A stretch of DNA of 14,370 nucleotides from positions 1 through 14,370 of the forward strand of contig DBPV01000071.1 of NCBI GenBank assembly GCA_002304995.1. Reading direction: 5' to 3'. The position numbers and the translations under genes are program-made. How positions within the stretch are numbered: position 1 is the stretch's first letter; every line of letters begins with the position of its first letter. A model generated the notes under the pieces. It was not told the origin of the DNA. It did no database searches and saw only the letters and a program-made list of their open reading frames with translations. Of the stretch, positions 13,063 to 14,370 are shown piece after piece. This DNA comes from Syntrophaceae bacterium UBA1411 (GTDB taxonomy: Bacteria; Desulfobacterota; Syntrophia; Syntrophales; Smithellaceae).

Positions 13063-14370
13063 TTACGGTTTTAAAATCTGCGCCACGCGGTCCATGTCTT
13101 CGCGGGACAAGAGCTCCGTCGCGCACAGCACCAGCGCGCCGTCCAGCTCCGGATAATCGGCGCGCAGGTCGTAGCCGCCGACGATGCCTTCCGCCGCGAG
13201 CCTTTCATTGGCCGCCCGCGCGTCGGGGCAGCGCAGCGTAAATTCGTTGTATCCGGGGGCGGAAAAGACCTCCGACCAGCCGGCAAGATCCGCCAGCCGG
13301 TTTTTCAGATACTGCGCCTTGTCGACGTTGAGCCTGGCGAGCCTGGCCAGGTTTTTGCCCAGCGCCGCCAGGTACACGCAGGCCGCCAGCGCGCAGAGCG
13401 CCTCGTTGGAGCAGATGTTGGAGGTCGCCTTTTCCCGGCGGATGTGCTGTTCGCGGGTCTGCAGCGTCAGCACAAAACCGCGCCGGCCGTTTTTGTCGAC
13501 CGTCGCGCCGGCCAGACGCCCCGGAATGCGCCGCAGGTACTTTTCGCGCGCCGCGAAAATGCCCAGGTAGGGGCCGCCGTAGTTCAGCGGGTTGCCGAAG
13601 CTCTGGCCTTCGCCGACGACGAAGTCGGCGCCGCAGGCCCCGGCCGGCTTGAGGATCCCCAGACCCGTTCCGTCGGTAAACGCGGCGACGAGAAGGGCGC
13701 CGCACCGGTGGGCCTCATCCGCGAGCGGCCGGACCTCTTCGAGGCAGCCGAAGAAATTCGGGTTCTGGACGATCACGGCCGCGACATCCTGATCGAGCAA
13801 GGCGGCAAGCGCGGGCAGATCCACCTGCCCGGAGGTCCGGTACGGCACTTCCGTGACGGAACAGCCGTTGGCCCACGCATAGGTCTGCAAAACCTGGCGG
13901 TAGTGGGGGTGGACCGACCGCGCGACAACCAGCCGCGGGCGGTCGGACATCTTGGCGCACAGCATGGCCGCTTCGGCCGCCGCCGAGGCGCCGTCGTACA
14001 GGGAGGCGTTGGCGATTTCCGTGCCGGTGAGACGCGCGATCATCGTCTGGTATTCATAAATCGCCTGGAGGAGCCCCTGGCTGATTTCGGCCTGGTAAGG
14101 CGTGTACGCGGTGTAGAATTCGGCGCGCCCCACGAGATGGCTCACCACCGCCGGAATATAGTGCGCGTAAGCGCCCGCGCCGGTCAGCGTGGCGCGCGGC
14201 AGGGTGTTTTTGGCGGCCTGCGCCTGCATGAAGGAAAGGGTTTCCTGTTCGGAAAGAGGCGCGGGCACGCCGGGCAGGCCGTCCAGACGGAATTTTCGCG
14301 GAATGTCGGCAAACAGTTCGTCGAGGCTTTTCACGCCCAGGAGCGCCTGCATCCGGGCGATGTCGTCGGA
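13063..14370 (-). CDS. gcvPA: Glycine dehydrogenase (decarboxylating) subunit 1, 5' end outside window
   Basis: The partner subunit of the split glycine decarboxylase. The frame is open to the window edge: residues SDDIAR precede the first internal Met (codon at 14352-14350), and family members start about 10 residues before that segment, so only a few codons are missing. Recognisable blocks are GVKSLDELFADIP, the YTPYQAEISQGLLQAIYEYQTM segment, NASLYDGASAAAEAA, the NPNFFG block and the GEGQSFGNPLNYGGPYLG loop, which stands where the PLP Lys sits in the other subunit. The last residues are AQILKP. Upstream gcvT and gcvH genes are expected outside the window but not seen. Confidence 0.95.
   Translation of the reverse strand, partial: SDDIARMQALLGVKSLDELFADIPRKFRLDGLPGVPAPLSEQETLSFMQAQAAKNTLPRATLTGAGAYAHYIPAVVSHLVGRAEFYTAYTPYQAEISQGLLQAIYEYQTMIARLTGTEIANASLYDGASAAAEAAMLCAKMSDRPRLVVARSVHPHYRQVLQTYAWANGCSVTEVPYRTSGQVDLPALAALLDQDVAAVIVQNPNFFGCLEEVRPLADEAHRCGALLVAAFTDGTGLGILKPAGACGADFVVGEGQSFGNPLNYGGPYLGIFAAREKYLRRIPGRLAGATVDKNGRRGFVLTLQTREQHIRREKATSNICSNEALCALAACVYLAALGKNLARLARLNVDKAQYLKNRLADLAGWSEVFSAPGYNEFTLRCPDARAANERLAAEGIVGGYDLRADYPELDGALVLCATELLSREDMDRVAQILKP

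Overview
The window is GC-rich, densely packed bacterial chromosome with short gaps, ATGA-type overlaps and Shine-Dalgarno-led genes. The gene content fits an anaerobic Desulfobacterota/Syntrophales-like bacterium: split two-subunit glycine decarboxylase, lipoyl synthase, a bacterial non-discriminating-type AspRS with GatCAB-type genes, and an iron-type alcohol dehydrogenase. That assignment is inference; there is no rRNA or marker phylogeny here.

Layout. (1) 1-1759, plus strand: the 3' end of a HAD-family hydrolase, a small antibiotic-biosynthesis-monooxygenase (ABM) fold protein and an iron-containing alcohol dehydrogenase, all with overlapping ends. (2) 1833-3295, minus strand: a ribonuclease Z-like metallo-beta-lactamase protein and a YjbQ-family protein, joined by an ATGA overlap. 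(3) 3425-5620, plus strand: an AI-2E/UPF0118 membrane protein, a DUF3783-like protein and a short putative lipoprotein, closed by a strong intrinsic terminator. (4) 5782-10542, plus strand: a three-gene unit of AspRS fused to GatC, a GatA homologue that lacks the whole amidase catalytic triad, and a divergent GatB, closed by a strong terminator. (5) 10668-14370, minus strand: gcvPA (5' end outside the window), gcvPB and lipA, the glycine-cleavage P protein plus the enzyme that inserts sulfur into the lipoyl group needed by the H protein.

The most unusual content is region 4. The AspRS carries the His and Gly residues linked to relaxed tRNA specificity, so it probably makes Asp-tRNA(Asn), and it is covalently joined to the GatC domain that normally tethers GatA to GatB. 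The neighbouring GatA is a clear family member, but its catalytic Lys is Gln, its Gly/Ser-rich amidase signature is deleted, and its N-terminal helices are absent. GatB keeps the Mg/transamidation residues I can recognise but has lost a near-universal DYRYFP-type motif. It reads as a tRNA-dependent amidotransferase whose glutaminase half is dead. It may use free ammonium, borrow a glutaminase encoded elsewhere, or do something else. An unusual long, interrupted inverted repeat lies in the aspS upstream region.

There is no gene-free stretch over 300 bases. No tRNA, rRNA, CRISPR array, IS element or phage gene was seen.
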